This document shows, in pieces, positions 10,215 through 21,068 of a stretch of 64,000 nucleotides of DNA. Made by a program: the position numbers and the translations under genes. The first letter of the stretch is position 1; each line of letters begins with the position of its first letter. The stretch comes from Symsagittifera roscoffensis. Its lineage: Eukaryota > Xenacoelomorpha > Acoela > Convolutidae. The stretch spans positions 82,083,847 to 82,147,846 of the forward strand of contig NC_087064.1 in NCBI RefSeq assembly GCF_963678635.1. The letters are read 5' to 3'. Below the pieces are notes generated by a model that was given only the letters and a program-made list of their open reading frames with translations, ran no database searches and had not been told where the DNA came from.

Positions 10215-10835
10215 ATGACTGCTCCTCTACAAATCATTTCCATCTCAAATTTTGAGAGAACAAAAATCTACCAAACTTATACGAGATAATCAGTTGCCAC
10301 TGTGCAGCAGCAGAGAGAGAGGCTAGCATCCTCTCCATTCAACGACCTCGCCGCCAATCAACACTGGCAAGAGTGGTCAACAAAGAGTCATATAATGCTG
10401 CCCAACTATGTGTTCGATCACATTGACCTTCTTCGCCAAGAGCGTAAGCGGATGTATGAAAGCCCTACAATCCATCAATCCTACCCGACTCTCGAAAAGA
10501 CTGAAATAAACGACGCGGGAAACTTCGAAGAATCACCAAGAAAAATACTTTTTCGGTATGATGGTGACTCCATATCCCTTTACGAGAACCAAGAGGGATT
10601 ATTTCGCGATTATGCTGAACGCGAGGGCTACTGGGACATTCAAACAACCATCTCTTCTCCCGATTCTACTGTTCCAAATCAAGTTACTCCAAACTCCTCT
10701 ATTTTGGCTTCAGAACTAAGCAGTGGAACACAGAGTTCCATCACCCCAGTGGTGGACCTGGCTACTCCTGAAACTCCGCCTGTCAATGCTTGCTACGCAC
10801 CGAAGAAAAGGAAGATAGAGTTTAAACAGTTCTGA
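10215..10835 (+). CDS. Uncharacterised protein ending in a basic NLS-like motif, unit 1
   Basis: The main open frame runs to TGA at 10835 and is more GC-rich than its surroundings. Its first ATG is at 10395 (146 residues), but the frame is open back to a TAA near 10287, and a good splice acceptor (CACTGTGCAG, ending 10307) precedes CAGCAGAG. An ATG at 10215 in the same phase opens 24 codons before that TAA. A spliced or N-terminally extended form is therefore likely. The protein has a charged first half (DLLRQERKRMY, RDYAEREGYWD), a Ser/Thr/Pro-rich middle and a C-terminal PKKRKIEFKQF resembling an SV40-type nuclear localisation signal. I do not recognise the family. Two TATA-like motifs lie 230-370 bp upstream. 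Confidence 0.4.
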
Positions 10836-11162
10836 AAATTTAAGAAACTTTATTACATTTTCAATCTTGCTGTGTTGTTCTAAAGGTTTTATTGAAAAAG
10901 TTATCAACTAATGTGTACAAAATCTTATTGGATAATTGAACTCAACGATGAATTAAAGTTTGTTTCGTTTTTTTTTCAATCAATAAAAAGAAATTAAAAA
11001 CAAAAGATAAATTAATAGGAGAAAGAATCGGCATAGAAGTCTAGAAAGTCTAGAAAAACGGCATAGAAGTCTAAAAGTGTAATTTTTGATAAATTTCTCG
11101 TCAAATCCAACTAACTTATATCAGTTTTCACAGAAAAAGATAAAGAGAGAGAGAGAGAGAAC

Positions 11163-11239
11163 TGACCATCCATAAACCCCATTAATATCCCGTTTGGGAT
11201 ACAGCTTTTTCAAAAGAAAGCTATTTATGGATGGGTCCA
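11163..11239. repeat. Short inverted repeat next to a GA run, unit 1
   Basis: TGACCATCCATAAA (11163-11176) and TTTATGGATGGGTCCA (11224-11239) are imperfect inverted copies; between them AGCTTTTTCAAAAGAAAGCT is a second small palindrome. A GA dinucleotide run precedes it. This could be a decayed MITE or a hairpin-forming site. Confidence 0.5.
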
Positions 11240-11273
11240 GCAATTCTGCCGGTTAATCAACCATAGTTACTAT

Positions 11274-11391
11274 TGGCTCTTTACACTCTCTATTTTAAAT
11301 TTTTTTTCTCACTTTCTCTCTATAAGATGTCTACAGCCTGGTTGGGTTAGCCAGGAATCTTAGGAGTAGACTTTAGAGAGTGTATGAGCCA
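11274..11391. mobile_element. MITE-like palindromic element, unit 1
   Basis: The ends TGGCTCTTTACACTCTCTA and TAGAGAGTGTATGAGCCA are inverted repeats (18-19 bp, two or three mismatches) enclosing about 80 bp. Size and structure suit a miniature inverted-repeat element. The superfamily cannot be decided because no clear target duplication flanks it. Confidence 0.5.
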
Positions 11392-11689
11392 TTATAACGC
11401 ATTATATATAATAAAATCAAACGTCTATAACAGATTTCACGTTTAATAATACTCATTTTCAGGTTAAATTGGTTAAAAAATTCAAATTATGTTTTTTTTC
11501 TCGATTTTTCAACATGGGTTACAACCTTGTCCAATACATAACAACAAATTGATTAGACCAGGTTTCATTGGATTTGGAGAAAAAAAAATTTTTTTTTTGT
11601 AATTTTTTTTTCACGACACGAATAAGTACTGAAAATGAAATATCTCAAATTTTTGACCCAATATTACAGCGACATTCTATTTTTGAGGG

Positions 11690-11880
11690 GGGAGCGCGCG
11701 CCGAAAAAACGCAATTTTTTGGTCAAAAGTTTCCAAAAAGTGCCTAAAAACACCTTTTTTGGACTGTTTTTTCAAATTTTTGCCTGCCGCGCAGAAAATG
11801 TTGCCAAAAAAGGGACTAAACCATGCTTAGGGAGAGCTCAAAAATCAATTCGGTCGACCTAAAAAAAAGGTCCGCCCATG
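11690..11880. repeat. Truncated hAT-like MITE, unit 1
   Basis: GGAGCGCGCGCCGAAAAAACGC and the later GTCGACCTAAAAAAAAGGTC match the inner part of the full element at 36055-36436. The 5' terminal part is missing and the 3' part is internally deleted, ending in CCGCCCATG against the usual CCGCCCCTG terminus. Confidence 0.7.
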
Positions 11881-11911
11881 ATATAAAGTAATGTTGAGTT
11901 CTGTGTTTCAG

Positions 11912-12072
11912 GGGCTTCAATGTCGTAGATTTGATGGTAGATAAGTCAAGCAGGGAAAAGAAGTTGTATGCAGTAAAACGAATCTTGACCCGAACCGTCG
12001 AAGGTGAAAAAGCAGTTTTAGAGGAGGTCAAATTTCATCGGTTGATAAATCACCCCAACTTAATCAACTTGG
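11912..12072 (+). pseudogene. STK16-like protein kinase N-lobe exon, unit 1
   Basis: After a good acceptor (TGTGTTTCAG) the frame reads GFNVVDLMV (end of the glycine-rich loop), KKLYAVKRIL (the ATP-anchoring lysine), then EGEKAVLEEVKFHRLINHP (alphaC glutamate region and HPN). This matches the order in STK16/NAK-family kinases. No GT donor is found where the family exon should end (about 12072, after INLxx); the frame runs into unrelated sequence to a TGA at 12119. The next kinase exons lie at 31049-31694, so in this unit the exon is cut off from the rest of its gene by unit 2. Likely a duplicated exon without function. Confidence 0.7.
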
Positions 12073-12542
12073 CTCTTCTATTTTTTATCGTGTTTTTGAG
12101 TAATTGGTTCGGGTTTTGAAGAAATTGACGGAATATTTGTGCTCGGGGTGGGTTTTTTTTTTCTTCAGACAAATTTCGACTCTTTAACTAGCCATTTTTG
12201 ACGGGTTTTGTTATAACTTAACAAGTTTGTATTTTCATTTGTCTTTTTTCTGTTTTGTAAATGATTGTGGTGTAAAGACTAAAAGAATAAATTAAACATT
12301 GATAGAAAATGGTTAGTACAATTTTGAATTTATTAGTTAAAATTAATTTAATTCATACTTACCTTATTCATCTGGGAAAAAGCCATGTGGGAAGATGTCG
12401 TGAATCAAGTCTGATATTGTTAATAACTTGGCTAGTATGCGTATGACATTTTTAGTTTGTAGCAGTGGCCAAAGCAATTGAAGTGCGTTGATGGTGTTTA
12501 TTTCTTCGGTGCCCACTGCGAATTCATGAGGTGTGTTCTGGA

Positions 12543-12929
12543 TTAGGTTGCAAATTTAAGATTATATTTAAGATTATATTTAGTGTTATGAATAATTTCT
12601 AGTATGGGTATTTCGATAGGTTGTATGAATTCATGCGGGATAATGAAGGGTCTTGATTCTTCATCATTGAAGGTCTTCGTGACGCGACAGAATATATACA
12701 TTTGGGTAACTGGGTCGTAGTTGCGGAGGATGCCGTGGAGGTTAGTATTTTTAATGCTGCATGGAAAATTAAGAAAAAATTGTGACATGTATTTCGAGTT
12801 AATAAACTGAAAACGGTGGTTGTGTTGTCGTGATGGTGTGTGTAAATCAAAATGGTTTTGTATAAAACGATAATATGTGTAAGTATGCGTTTGCTTAGTG
12901 CGTAACCTTATATCGTGGGAACAGCGCAA
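12543..12929 (-). CDS. Hypothetical open frame, unit 2 copy
   Basis: Same 128-codon frame as 4449-4835, with no ATG until 12788. Nothing distinguishes the copies in this frame. Confidence 0.2.
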   Translation of the reverse strand: MRCSHDIRLRTKQTHTYTYYRFIQNHFDLHTPSRQHNHRFQFINSKYMSQFFLNFPCSIKNTNLHGILRNYDPVTQMYIFCRVTKTFNDEESRPFIIPHEFIQPIEIPILEIIHNTKYNLKYNLKFAT

Positions 12930-13523
12930 ATCGCGTTCCTAGGGCGAAAGAAAGTGAAAGGTTAGTGAAAATAACTGAAATTTATTATAGAAGCTTTCAT
13001 GTGCTTGTATGTCAACTCGTGCTTCTGAAATTATATGATCGTGCTTTTTATCAAAAATATTAAGTGTAAATAGGTATGGTGTTTTAATAAAAAAAATTTC
13101 GGTTAGTTGCGGGTTTGCAAAGCGGTCTTCGTCTAAAAATTGATCTTGGTTGGGGCGGATGATATTATGATCGTAATATTCAATTGTTGGCTCGGGGTGC
13201 GGTGAATGTTTTTAATAATTTTTTATATCCAACGTATAAAAATTGTCGAGGTGTTAGTGATGTGGTGATTCTATTTAGTATATTTTTGTTTCTTTCGATA
13301 TTTTCATTAGTATTAGTGAGTGGTAGATAAAGGGGGTTAGTATAGTTGTAATAAACTGTCTAATGAAATGTTGGCATTAAAACGTGCTCATCAACAAAAT
13401 TTCGTGTTTCATTAGTAGTGGCAGAAGTATTTAAGATATATTGTGGAAATGAGGGTAGGGTTATTTTAAGGTAATTTTTTGTGTTTGTGTGATCTGGGTG
13501 GTTGATATATTCTCTGGCTGTTC

Positions 13524-14394
13524 CGGATTTGGTTGTAAATGGGTGATTTGCGACTTTCGTTTAAAAGTGCGGTAAGCTCGGATAGTGCTGGTAGGTGTTT
13601 CGGTTGATGTGGATGGTTGAGCTAATGATGGAGAGTAATCTGAAAGTGGTGTAGGTGTTGGTGGATTTGACGATCTTACTGTTGATGATAGTTGATGTAT
13701 CGTGAGAGTGTGGGGGTATATTAATTGTTGTTGCAGTGTGATAAAATTAATAAGTTCTTCGGAAATTTGTATTTTATCTGGGGAGTTATTATTCGATCTG
13801 TCGGAATTAAATGGAGAATAGGTCGGGCTTACTTGGGAAGCGTAAGAAGGAGTGGAAAGGGATGGGAGTAGATGAATGGCTTGGATGGGTCGAAAGGGGG
13901 GTTTTGAAAAAGCTGAAGAGTTGGTCTGGGTATGGGTAGAGGGAGATAGATCGGAGTCTGCGAATTCGTCGGGAGTTTCTACATCGGAGTTGATTGTGAG
14001 ATGGTATGAAAAATTGAAATATCTGAGTTAGTATCAGAATTCGTTATTGATGGTATATTAATAACTGGAGAATCGGGTGACGGGAAAGCAAAAAGTGGGA
14101 TAATTGGGATTTGAGTTTGGATGTTGGCTGGGTGGGAATTTGAGCGGTGGAGGGCTCCAGTTTGTCGGCTCATCGTGGGCTGAAAAAACGATTATTTTGA
14201 GACTGAAAAGTGGTGGTATGGGGTTGTTCGATAATTTGTTCATATGTATTATTATGTGAATGTTGTGTCATTATATGTTGAATGGGACTTTGTGTTGAAT
14301 TTGGTCTGAAAATTGGATTACTTGTGATTGCTAGGTTTCGAAAATTTCGGGGAACTAATGATAATGGATGGTTTTTTGGTAGGGTTGGTATCTG
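13524..14394 (-). pseudogene. Pro/Ser/Thr-rich decayed coding region, unit 2 copy
   Basis: Copy of 5430-6300 with the same frame hops. Confidence 0.3.
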
Positions 14395-14414
14395 TGGTGC
14401 TGTAAGTGTTGTAT

Positions 14415-15472
14415 TTACATTATAATGTTCTTCGTCATGTGTGTTTGGTCTTGTGGATTTTTTTGTATTATATTCTTTTTTTGTGCATCTAGAAGTATTT
14501 TATTTATTGATGATGAGAATATTCCAAAAAATCCTGCAAATAATATACGTGCTACACTTGCTTGGCGGTTTACTTGTGTGCGTATAGCACATATGTTATA
14601 CATTCCTTTTAACAGTGAAAAAATAAATCCTATAAAGTTAAACATAGCGTATAAGATAGTTCATCTTTCTAAGATGTAATAGGGCCATCCTAGAAAGGCG
14701 AGAATTTCGTTTTTTAAGGTTACAAAACTGAAAATATTTATGGGTGAAATATCTTGTGGTCTGTATTTTTCACCGTTTAAATATATGTAATTTTTAATAG
14801 CCTTAAAATATCCGCTGTAGTCTTGTGTATAAATATCTGAAAATACTGCAGTTTTCTTAAATTCTGGTCGATTGATTGTCGTTGTATTGTGTCCATTTGT
14901 GTTATTCATTCTTGAAATTGTGTTCTAATGTGATGTTGTATATCAGATTTAGAATATATTCCAATTGATTGTAAATCAATATTTGGGTTGCGAGCGATAG
15001 CTCGGATACTTTCTGGTGAAAATTTTTTTAGTGGTTGCATTAATGTAAGATATGGTGTAAGTAGGTAGTATTTATCTTCGTCAGGGTTCAGTTGTACGAC
15101 ATTGTGGCTATTTTCTGATCCACATGGGACTGCGGTATCCCAAAAATATGTTCGTCTTGAAAGCGTGTCTACAAAATGTAATTTATTTTCGTAGAATATG
15201 GGGGTTCTTTTATAACAACGTTTATCTTCAAAAACATATAATGGTGATACTTTTTTGGTGCAAGTATAAAACCATAAAATGTTTCCTTCGTAATCAAGAA
15301 AATTTGATCTATTTCCTGATAATAAATATCCTGCGTAGGGTATTTTTAATACTGCTAATGCGAGTGATTGTAAGATTTGTGTTCTTTCTAATTCGCATAG
15401 TTGATGAAGTGTTTCTAATTCAGAAAGTGACATTTCTTGGAAAATTCTACTAATCGTGTAGTCTAATTTCAT
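14415..15472 (-). pseudogene. Envelope-like glycoprotein gene in three pieces, unit 2 copy
   Basis: Same ATGA frameshift (14909-14906) and same in-frame TGA (14661-14663) as in unit 1. Unlike unit 1 it has no LTR downstream on the minus strand; it runs instead into the kinase exon end of unit 1. Confidence 0.45.
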
Positions 15473-15474
15473 AT

Positions 15475-15954
15475 CTAGGTGAATATCATAATAGCGCCAA
15501 AATAGGTGTTATTCATTAGTGATAATTCTTGTTAACGTGTGCTTTTACTATCGTATGGTTTTAGTTTTCCACCAGGGTTACCTGTGCTTTTATAGAGGTT
15601 CACTGGGACGTATGGTGTGCCATCGTTTATAGGAGGACTTGTTGCATAAGGGTCAAACTTTTTTTTTCAGTAGTCATGTCGAAACTTTTTTCGTATTCGA
15701 CAAGTATTTTTGAATATTGTGTTTTGTAGAGTGGGTTTTTGTATTTTTATGCAATTTCTGTTTCTTGATAGATTTGAAAACGTGTCAATTTATTTTCTAT
15801 ATTGTGTATGTTTTTGAAATCATTGCTTCGTTTGTGAGATGGGTTCCTTTGTTCGTATGGGATAGATTCAATAAAGTATTTTTCATGAAATTTTATCATT
15901 CGAGCGTGTATTTTTGCTACTTGAAATATTGTACAAGTATCTTCGGGAAACCAA
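15475..15954 (-). pseudogene. Possible upstream retroelement remnant, unit 2 copy
   Basis: Copy of 7381-7860, including the charged frame at 15986-15747. Confidence 0.25.
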
Positions 15955-15957
15955 ACA

Positions 15958-16236
15958 ATGGCATTTATTATGGCATTTGATCTCACATCTACTCAGGAGG
16001 CTTCGCATAACTTTATTTATCCTGAATTCACCAATTCCACAATTTCAGTAGAACTGAAGTTTGATGCACCGCTGGGTGAAAATGTAGAGTTTCTTTTCAT
16101 GGGAGAGCGTGCATCAACAGTTTACGTGCGTTCCAATAGAAAAATAGCTAAAAACATGAATTCTAATGAATTGAATCGGTCAAGAAAATGGACAATTTGC
16201 AGATTACTGAGCTTATTAACCGATGCAAGCATTTGA
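15958..16236 (+). pseudogene. Capsid-like C-terminal fragment, unit 2 copy
   Basis: Identical frame to 7864-8142, again truncated at its 5' end at the junction with minus-strand retroelement sequence. Confidence 0.4.
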
Positions 16237-16625
16237 AACATCGATTTCGCGGCATTTTTCCCGCTAATTTAGCAATTAATACAATATTGAAACGCGACAA
16301 TACTTTCATGATAGTGAATGCATCAAACTCAGACCAGCCAGGAACTCATTGGTTACTGTTTGCTAAAGCTGGTGGTCAAATCTTTTTTGCAGATCCTCTT
16401 GGACGAAGCGTACACAACTATCCACATGTATACAAAAATATGAGACGTTCTATCCATGAGGGAAACCAAATACTGATGAATAAGCCAATCCAGTCAGCTA
16501 ACTCGGTCTTGTGCGGACTTTATTGTATTTATGTTGCTCATGTTATAATTTCATCTAAATTTCCTATAGTTTTCAAGGTTAACGACCATGATATGATGCG
16601 TTTTGCTAAACATATGATGTTATAA
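16188..16625 (+). CDS. Adenovirus-type cysteine protease, unit 2 copy
   Basis: 145-residue ORF translating identically to the unit 1 copy, with His54, Asp69, Gln102 and Cys109 all kept. Confidence 0.75.
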   Translation: MDNLQITELINRCKHLKHRFRGIFPANLAINTILKRDNTFMIVNASNSDQPGTHWLLFAKAGGQIFFADPLGRSVHNYPHVYKNMRRSIHEGNQILMNKPIQSANSVLCGLYCIYVAHVIISSKFPIVFKVNDHDMMRFAKHMML

Positions 16626-16651
16626 CTTTGTGATACTGAAGCATTTCTTTA

Positions 16652-17020
16652 ATGATTTATAATTTATTTTTTCAAAAAACACGTTTCATGGTTGCTAGAA
16701 CACTTGCTTTTGACGTTATCGCAGACTGTAAAAATCATTTTCAGAATTTTAAATTCTTTTCCATCAAAATTTTAACAAACAAAGTATTTGAATCAATATC
16801 TAAACGACCATACCCACTCAAAATAATATTAATAATTTTAGAAAACTCGGCGGCATTATCACCATGCAAAATATTAATGAAACGTTCAATTGTTAGATTA
16901 GTGATTCAATCAGTTTCAGTTTGTGTGGATCAAGTTTGTGAAGCAAAGCAAACTTGTGGCAATCTTCTTCGTAGAGAAGCACCACCAATGTCAGTTGAGT
17001 TGTTAATAGAATTGTTGTAG
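16652..17020 (+). CDS. Unassigned ORF downstream of the protease, unit 2 copy
   Basis: Same 122-codon frame as 8558-8926; no added information. Confidence 0.25.
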   Translation: MIYNLFFQKTRFMVARTLAFDVIADCKNHFQNFKFFSIKILTNKVFESISKRPYPLKIILIILENSAALSPCKILMKRSIVRLVIQSVSVCVDQVCEAKQTCGNLLRREAPPMSVELLIELL

Positions 17021-17418
17021 TTGACAGCAATTTTTAATTTTTCCATAAGAGGTCCCGATAGGTGAAATTTACTGCAACCCAATATTAGCTGATTGAAAGA
17101 AGAGAGTGGACAAGTTACAACAAAAGTGTTTGAAGTCATCTTGTTCACTATGTCGACACAATATTTGTTACTTCGATGAGAACATGGATGTGGGGAGGGG
17201 CATTGTCGAGGAATTGGGCGCAATACTCGTTGTGAATTAAATGGATTGCAAATGCAAAATTTGTGTTTAGAGGGAGTTGTGAGGTGTCGGGTTCATTGTT
17301 CAGAATAAAAAATTTAAAAATTCTTTCGAAATTTTTTTAAAATTCAGGTGACTGCTCATACATTACTTCAACCATTCTGCTGGTTAAATCAAATTATTCC
17401 GTCGTTTTTTTTTCTGTT

Positions 17419-17586
17419 TCAGGCAACTGTATACTTTTTATGATTCGAGTATTCATCACTCGCCTCGTTTTCATCACCACTTTCAGCACATTGTTTTTCG
17501 GGACGGACTGATCGTTTTGACGTGTATCGTCTTTTATGATGTTTATCATTTACAGCTGAGGATGAGGACGAGGAAGAAGATGAAAT
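17419..17586 (-). CDS. Ser-run short frame, unit 2 copy
   Basis: Copy of 9325-9492. Confidence 0.25.
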   Translation of the reverse strand: MSSSSSSSSSAVNDKHHKRRYTSKRSVRPEKQCAESGDENEASDEYSNHKKYTVA

Positions 17587-17633
17587 CTTTTCACAAATTT
17601 ATTTTTTAACCATTTTTTTTTATCTTTGAAAAA

Positions 17634-17783
17634 TTATCTGCCAAACAAATAAATTATCTTGTCAAAGTCACTGCTTGATTTGTCAAAATTTTTCGTTCCA
17701 ACTCGTACAATGCGTTTTTCGCCCGAAGATATATCTTGAAAATCATCGTAAAAGTCTGTATCATTTTCTAGCGACGAGTACAT
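17634..17783 (-). CDS. Small acidic frame, unit 2 copy
   Basis: Copy of 9540-9689. Confidence 0.2.
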   Translation of the reverse strand: MYSSLENDTDFYDDFQDISSGEKRIVRVGTKNFDKSSSDFDKIIYLFGR

Positions 17784-17935
17784 AGTGGTGGTGGTAACGG
17801 TAGTGACTTCTTGGTTCAATTGTTTTATGAGGGATTAAAATGAAAAATGAATTGGATAGAAGATAAACAAATCTCTGTGGTAAAACCTAAGCTCCAAGAG
17901 GGAACATCCAATTAATTTTAGTGGTTAAAATTTAT

Positions 17936-18082
17936 GAGGCATATAAAATTTTATTACACCTGTCATTTTTGTCTGGCATTCCTTCAGTAGCCTGTAAATC
18001 AGCATACACATTCACGTCGGTACACGTGTAATTCCTTTGATGTGGTCAGCTGCATGCCTTAATGTCTAGGAGGCATATAAAA
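17936..18082 (+). promoter_or_regulatory. Two TATA-like motifs, unit 2 copy
   Basis: GAGGCATATAAAA at 17936-17948 and 18070-18082, in the same relation to the downstream ORF as in unit 1. Confidence 0.4.
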
Positions 18083-18308
18083 CAGGATTAAGGTTTTTCT
18101 TTGAAGTATACTTATTCCTACATTACTGGAGGGTTAAAATTATATTTTTCATAAATTTTAATCTAATTGCCAACCACACATGCAGCCGCACCTTTCTCAC
18201 CCACACATTACACTAGCTTTTGCATAAATCTGAGTTGGTTTCGTTCTGTCAATTCTTTTCAAATTTTCGGTCAGAAGCTTAGTTTGTCAAAATCATTCTA
18301 AACTCAAA

Positions 18309-18929
18309 ATGACTGCTCCTCTACAAATCATTTCCATCTCAAATTTTGAGAGAACAAAAATCTACCAAACTTATACGAGATAATCAGTTGCCACTGTGCA
18401 GCAGCAGAGAGAGAGGCTAGCATCCTCTCCATTCAACGACCTCGCCGCCAATCAACACTGGCAAGAGTGGTCAACAAAGAGTCATATAATGCTGCCCAAC
18501 TATGTGTTCGATCACATTGACCTTCTTCGCCAAGAGCGTAAGCGGATGTATGAAAGCCCTACAATCCATCAATCCTACCCGACTCTCGAAAAGACTGAAA
18601 TAAACGACGCGGGAAACTTCGAAGAATCACCAAGAAAAATACTTTTTCGGTATGATGGTGACTCCATATCCCTTTACGAGAACCAAGAGGGATTATTTCG
18701 CGATTATGCTGAACGCGAGGGCTACTGGGACATTCAAACAACCATCTCTTCTCCCGATTCTACTGTTCCAAATCAAGTTACTCCAAACTCCTCTATTTTG
18801 GCTTCAGAACTAAGCAGTGGAACACAGAGTTCCATCACCCCAGTGGTGGACCTGGCTACTCCTGAAACTCCGCCTGTCAATGCTTGCTACGCACCGAAGA
18901 AAAGGAAGATAGAGTTTAAACAGTTCTGA
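18309..18929 (+). CDS. Uncharacterised NLS-ending protein, unit 2 copy
   Basis: Same frame as in unit 1: ATG at 18309 opening a 24-codon stretch, acceptor-like CAG ending at 18401, first ATG of the long frame at 18489, stop at 18929. Confidence 0.4.
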
Positions 18930-19256
18930 AAATTTAAGAAACTTTATTACATTTTCAATCTTGCTGTGTTGTTCTAAAGGTTTTATTGAAAAAGTTATCA
19001 ACTAATGTGTACAAAATCTTATTGGATAATTGAACTCAACGATGAATTAAAGTTTGTTTCGTTTTTTTTTCAATCAATAAAAAGAAATTAAAAACAAAAG
19101 ATAAATTAATAGGAGAAAGAATCGGCATAGAAGTCTAGAAAGTCTAGAAAAACGGCATAGAAGTCTAAAAGTGTAATTTTTGATAAATTTCTCGTCAAAT
19201 CCAACTAACTTATATCAGTTTTCACAGAAAAAGATAAAGAGAGAGAGAGAGAGAAC

Positions 19257-19485
19257 TGACCATCCATAAACCCCATTAATATCCCGTTTGGGATACAGCT
19301 TTTTCAAAAGAAAGCTATTTATGGATGGGTCCAGCAATTCTGCCGGTTAATCAACCATAGTTACTATTGGCTCTTTACACTCTCTATTTTAAATTTTTTT
19401 TCTCACTTTCTCTCTATAAGATGTCTACAGCCTGGTTGGGTTAGCCAGGAATCTTAGGAGTAGACTTTAGAGAGTGTATGAGCCA
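19257..19485. repeat. Small palindromic elements, unit 2 copies
   Basis: Copies of the 11163-11239 inverted repeat (19257-19333) and of the 118-bp MITE-like element (19368-19485). Confidence 0.5.
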
Positions 19486-19783
19486 TTATAACGCATTATA
19501 TATAATAAAATCAAACGTCTATAACAGATTTCACGTTTAATAATACTCATTTTCAGGTTAAATTGGTTAAAAAATTCAAATTATGTTTTTTTTCTCGATT
19601 TTTCAACATGGGTTACAACCTTGTCCAATACATAACAACAAATTGATTAGACCAGGTTTCATTGGATTTGGAGAAAAAAAAATTTTTTTTTTGTAATTTT
19701 TTTTTCACGACACGAATAAGTACTGAAAATGAAATATCTCAAATTTTTGACCCAATATTACAGCGACATTCTATTTTTGAGGG

Positions 19784-19974
19784 GGGAGCGCGCGCCGAAA
19801 AAACGCAATTTTTTGGTCAAAAGTTTCCAAAAAGTGCCTAAAAACACCTTTTTTGGACTGTTTTTTCAAATTTTTGCCTGCCGCGCAGAAAATGTTGCCA
19901 AAAAAGGGACTAAACCATGCTTAGGGAGAGCTCAAAAATCAATTCGGTCGACCTAAAAAAAAGGTCCGCCCATG
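19784..19974. repeat. Truncated hAT-like MITE, unit 2 copy
   Basis: Copy of 11690-11880. Confidence 0.7.
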
Positions 19975-20005
19975 ATATAAAGTAATGTTGAGTTCTGTGT
20001 TTCAG

Positions 20006-20166
20006 GGGCTTCAATGTCGTAGATTTGATGGTAGATAAGTCAAGCAGGGAAAAGAAGTTGTATGCAGTAAAACGAATCTTGACCCGAACCGTCGAAGGTG
20101 AAAAAGCAGTTTTAGAGGAGGTCAAATTTCATCGGTTGATAAATCACCCCAACTTAATCAACTTGG
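20006..20166 (+). pseudogene. STK16-like kinase N-lobe exon, unit 2 copy (nearest to the remaining exons)
   Basis: Same exon as 11912-12072. This is the copy that could still splice to the exons at 31049-31124 and 31610-31694, because no other kinase exon lies between. The expected donor after INL is absent here too: the bases there are GGCTCTTC rather than a GT donor. Either the exon is extended to GTAATT about 39 bases further on, which would add hydrophobic residues not expected in the family, or the gene is dead. Confidence 0.6.
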
Positions 20167-20389
20167 CTCTTCTATTTTTTATCGTGTTTTTGAGTAATTG
20201 GTTCGGGTTTTGAAGAAATTGACGGAATATTTGTGCTCGGGGTGGGTTTTTTTTTTCTTCAGACAAATTTCGACTCTTTAACTAGCCATTTTTGACGGGT
20301 TTTTTATATAATTCGAAAGGTATTGTTGTCCTGAGCTTAAATTTGAAAAGATATTTCACCTGTGATCATTTTTCATAAAGTTACGGGGG

Positions 20390-20960
20390 TTTAAAGATTG
20401 CCCTTTTGGCCAATTTGGGACAATTAACGCGATATATTTCGCGCTATTAACGCGTAAGCGGAGAGTTAATCCGTCTTAGAAATTGTTCCAAATTGGTTGA
20501 AAGAAGCATATTTGCCATAATTGATTTGTTACAAGCAGCGAAACCTATCCTTTTGTACTTAATATGGCGTGTGGGGTGATGACTTTCATAAAAAAAATTC
20601 AAATTTTAGAAAAGAATTTTTTTCATTTTGTTTTATTTCATTTAATTTTTTAATGTTATTTTTGCTAAATAAACCTTAAAAGGCAGTCGGAACATTCAGG
20701 GCTTCGCCTTGATACGAGCAGTCTTGTTGATTCCTTAAGCACGCAGTGAAATCGATATTTTGCCTGTGATCTTTTTTAGTGAAGTTAAGGAGATTTGAAT
20801 GTGGGACTATTTTGGATAATTAATTCGGGCTATTTAGCAGTTTATATTAACGTGTATGTAGCGCAGGCGGAATATTATGCCGACTCATAAATCATTCGAA
20901 ATTGAATTGAGTAAAGCTAATTGATCAAATAACGCGCGTTAATACATACGTAGTCATAAT
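20390..20960. repeat. Dispersed repeat family R1, copy 2 and a partial copy
   Basis: GGGGGTTTAAAGATTGCC through CAGTCGGAACATTCAGGGC and GATACGAGCAGTCTTGTT (ends near 20728) matches 1-297. A second, more decayed partial copy follows at about 20760-20960 (TGCCTGTGATC, GAAATTGAATTGAG). Confidence 0.55.
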
Positions 20961-21068
20961 GGTAATGATGGATTGGAATTATTATTCATTGGAGTAGCTT
21001 CCAAGACACAGTCAGTTTTTTTGGTATCTCAAAAATTTAGCATGGCACAGTTAATGAAGTTTGTGCAG

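Larger units (their letters stand above)
4111..12204. repeat. Tandem duplication, unit 1 (8,094 bp)
   Basis: Every feature in this unit recurs exactly 8,094 bp downstream. The unit starts at GTTTTGTTATAAC (4111) and abuts unit 2 at the identical GTTTTGTTATAAC (12205); the same GTTTT follows the last shared base of unit 2, so all three breakpoints share a short GTTTT microhomology. Only two base differences were noticed by eye (T/C at 4851 versus 12945, A/G at 5058 versus 13152), so the duplication is very young or an assembly artefact. Confidence 0.95.
12205..20298. repeat. Tandem duplication, unit 2 (8,094 bp)
   Basis: Near-identical head-to-tail copy of 4111-12204 (offset 8,094). Its right end meets unique sequence at 20299, where GTTTTTTATATA replaces GTTTTGTTATAAC. 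All broken frames in unit 1 are broken identically here, so the decay predates the duplication. Confidence 0.95.

Noticed and set aside
11635-11862. 75-codon ORF with many basic residues (and its copy at 19729)
   Set aside because: It lies over the truncated hAT-like MITE and reads its repeat sequence.
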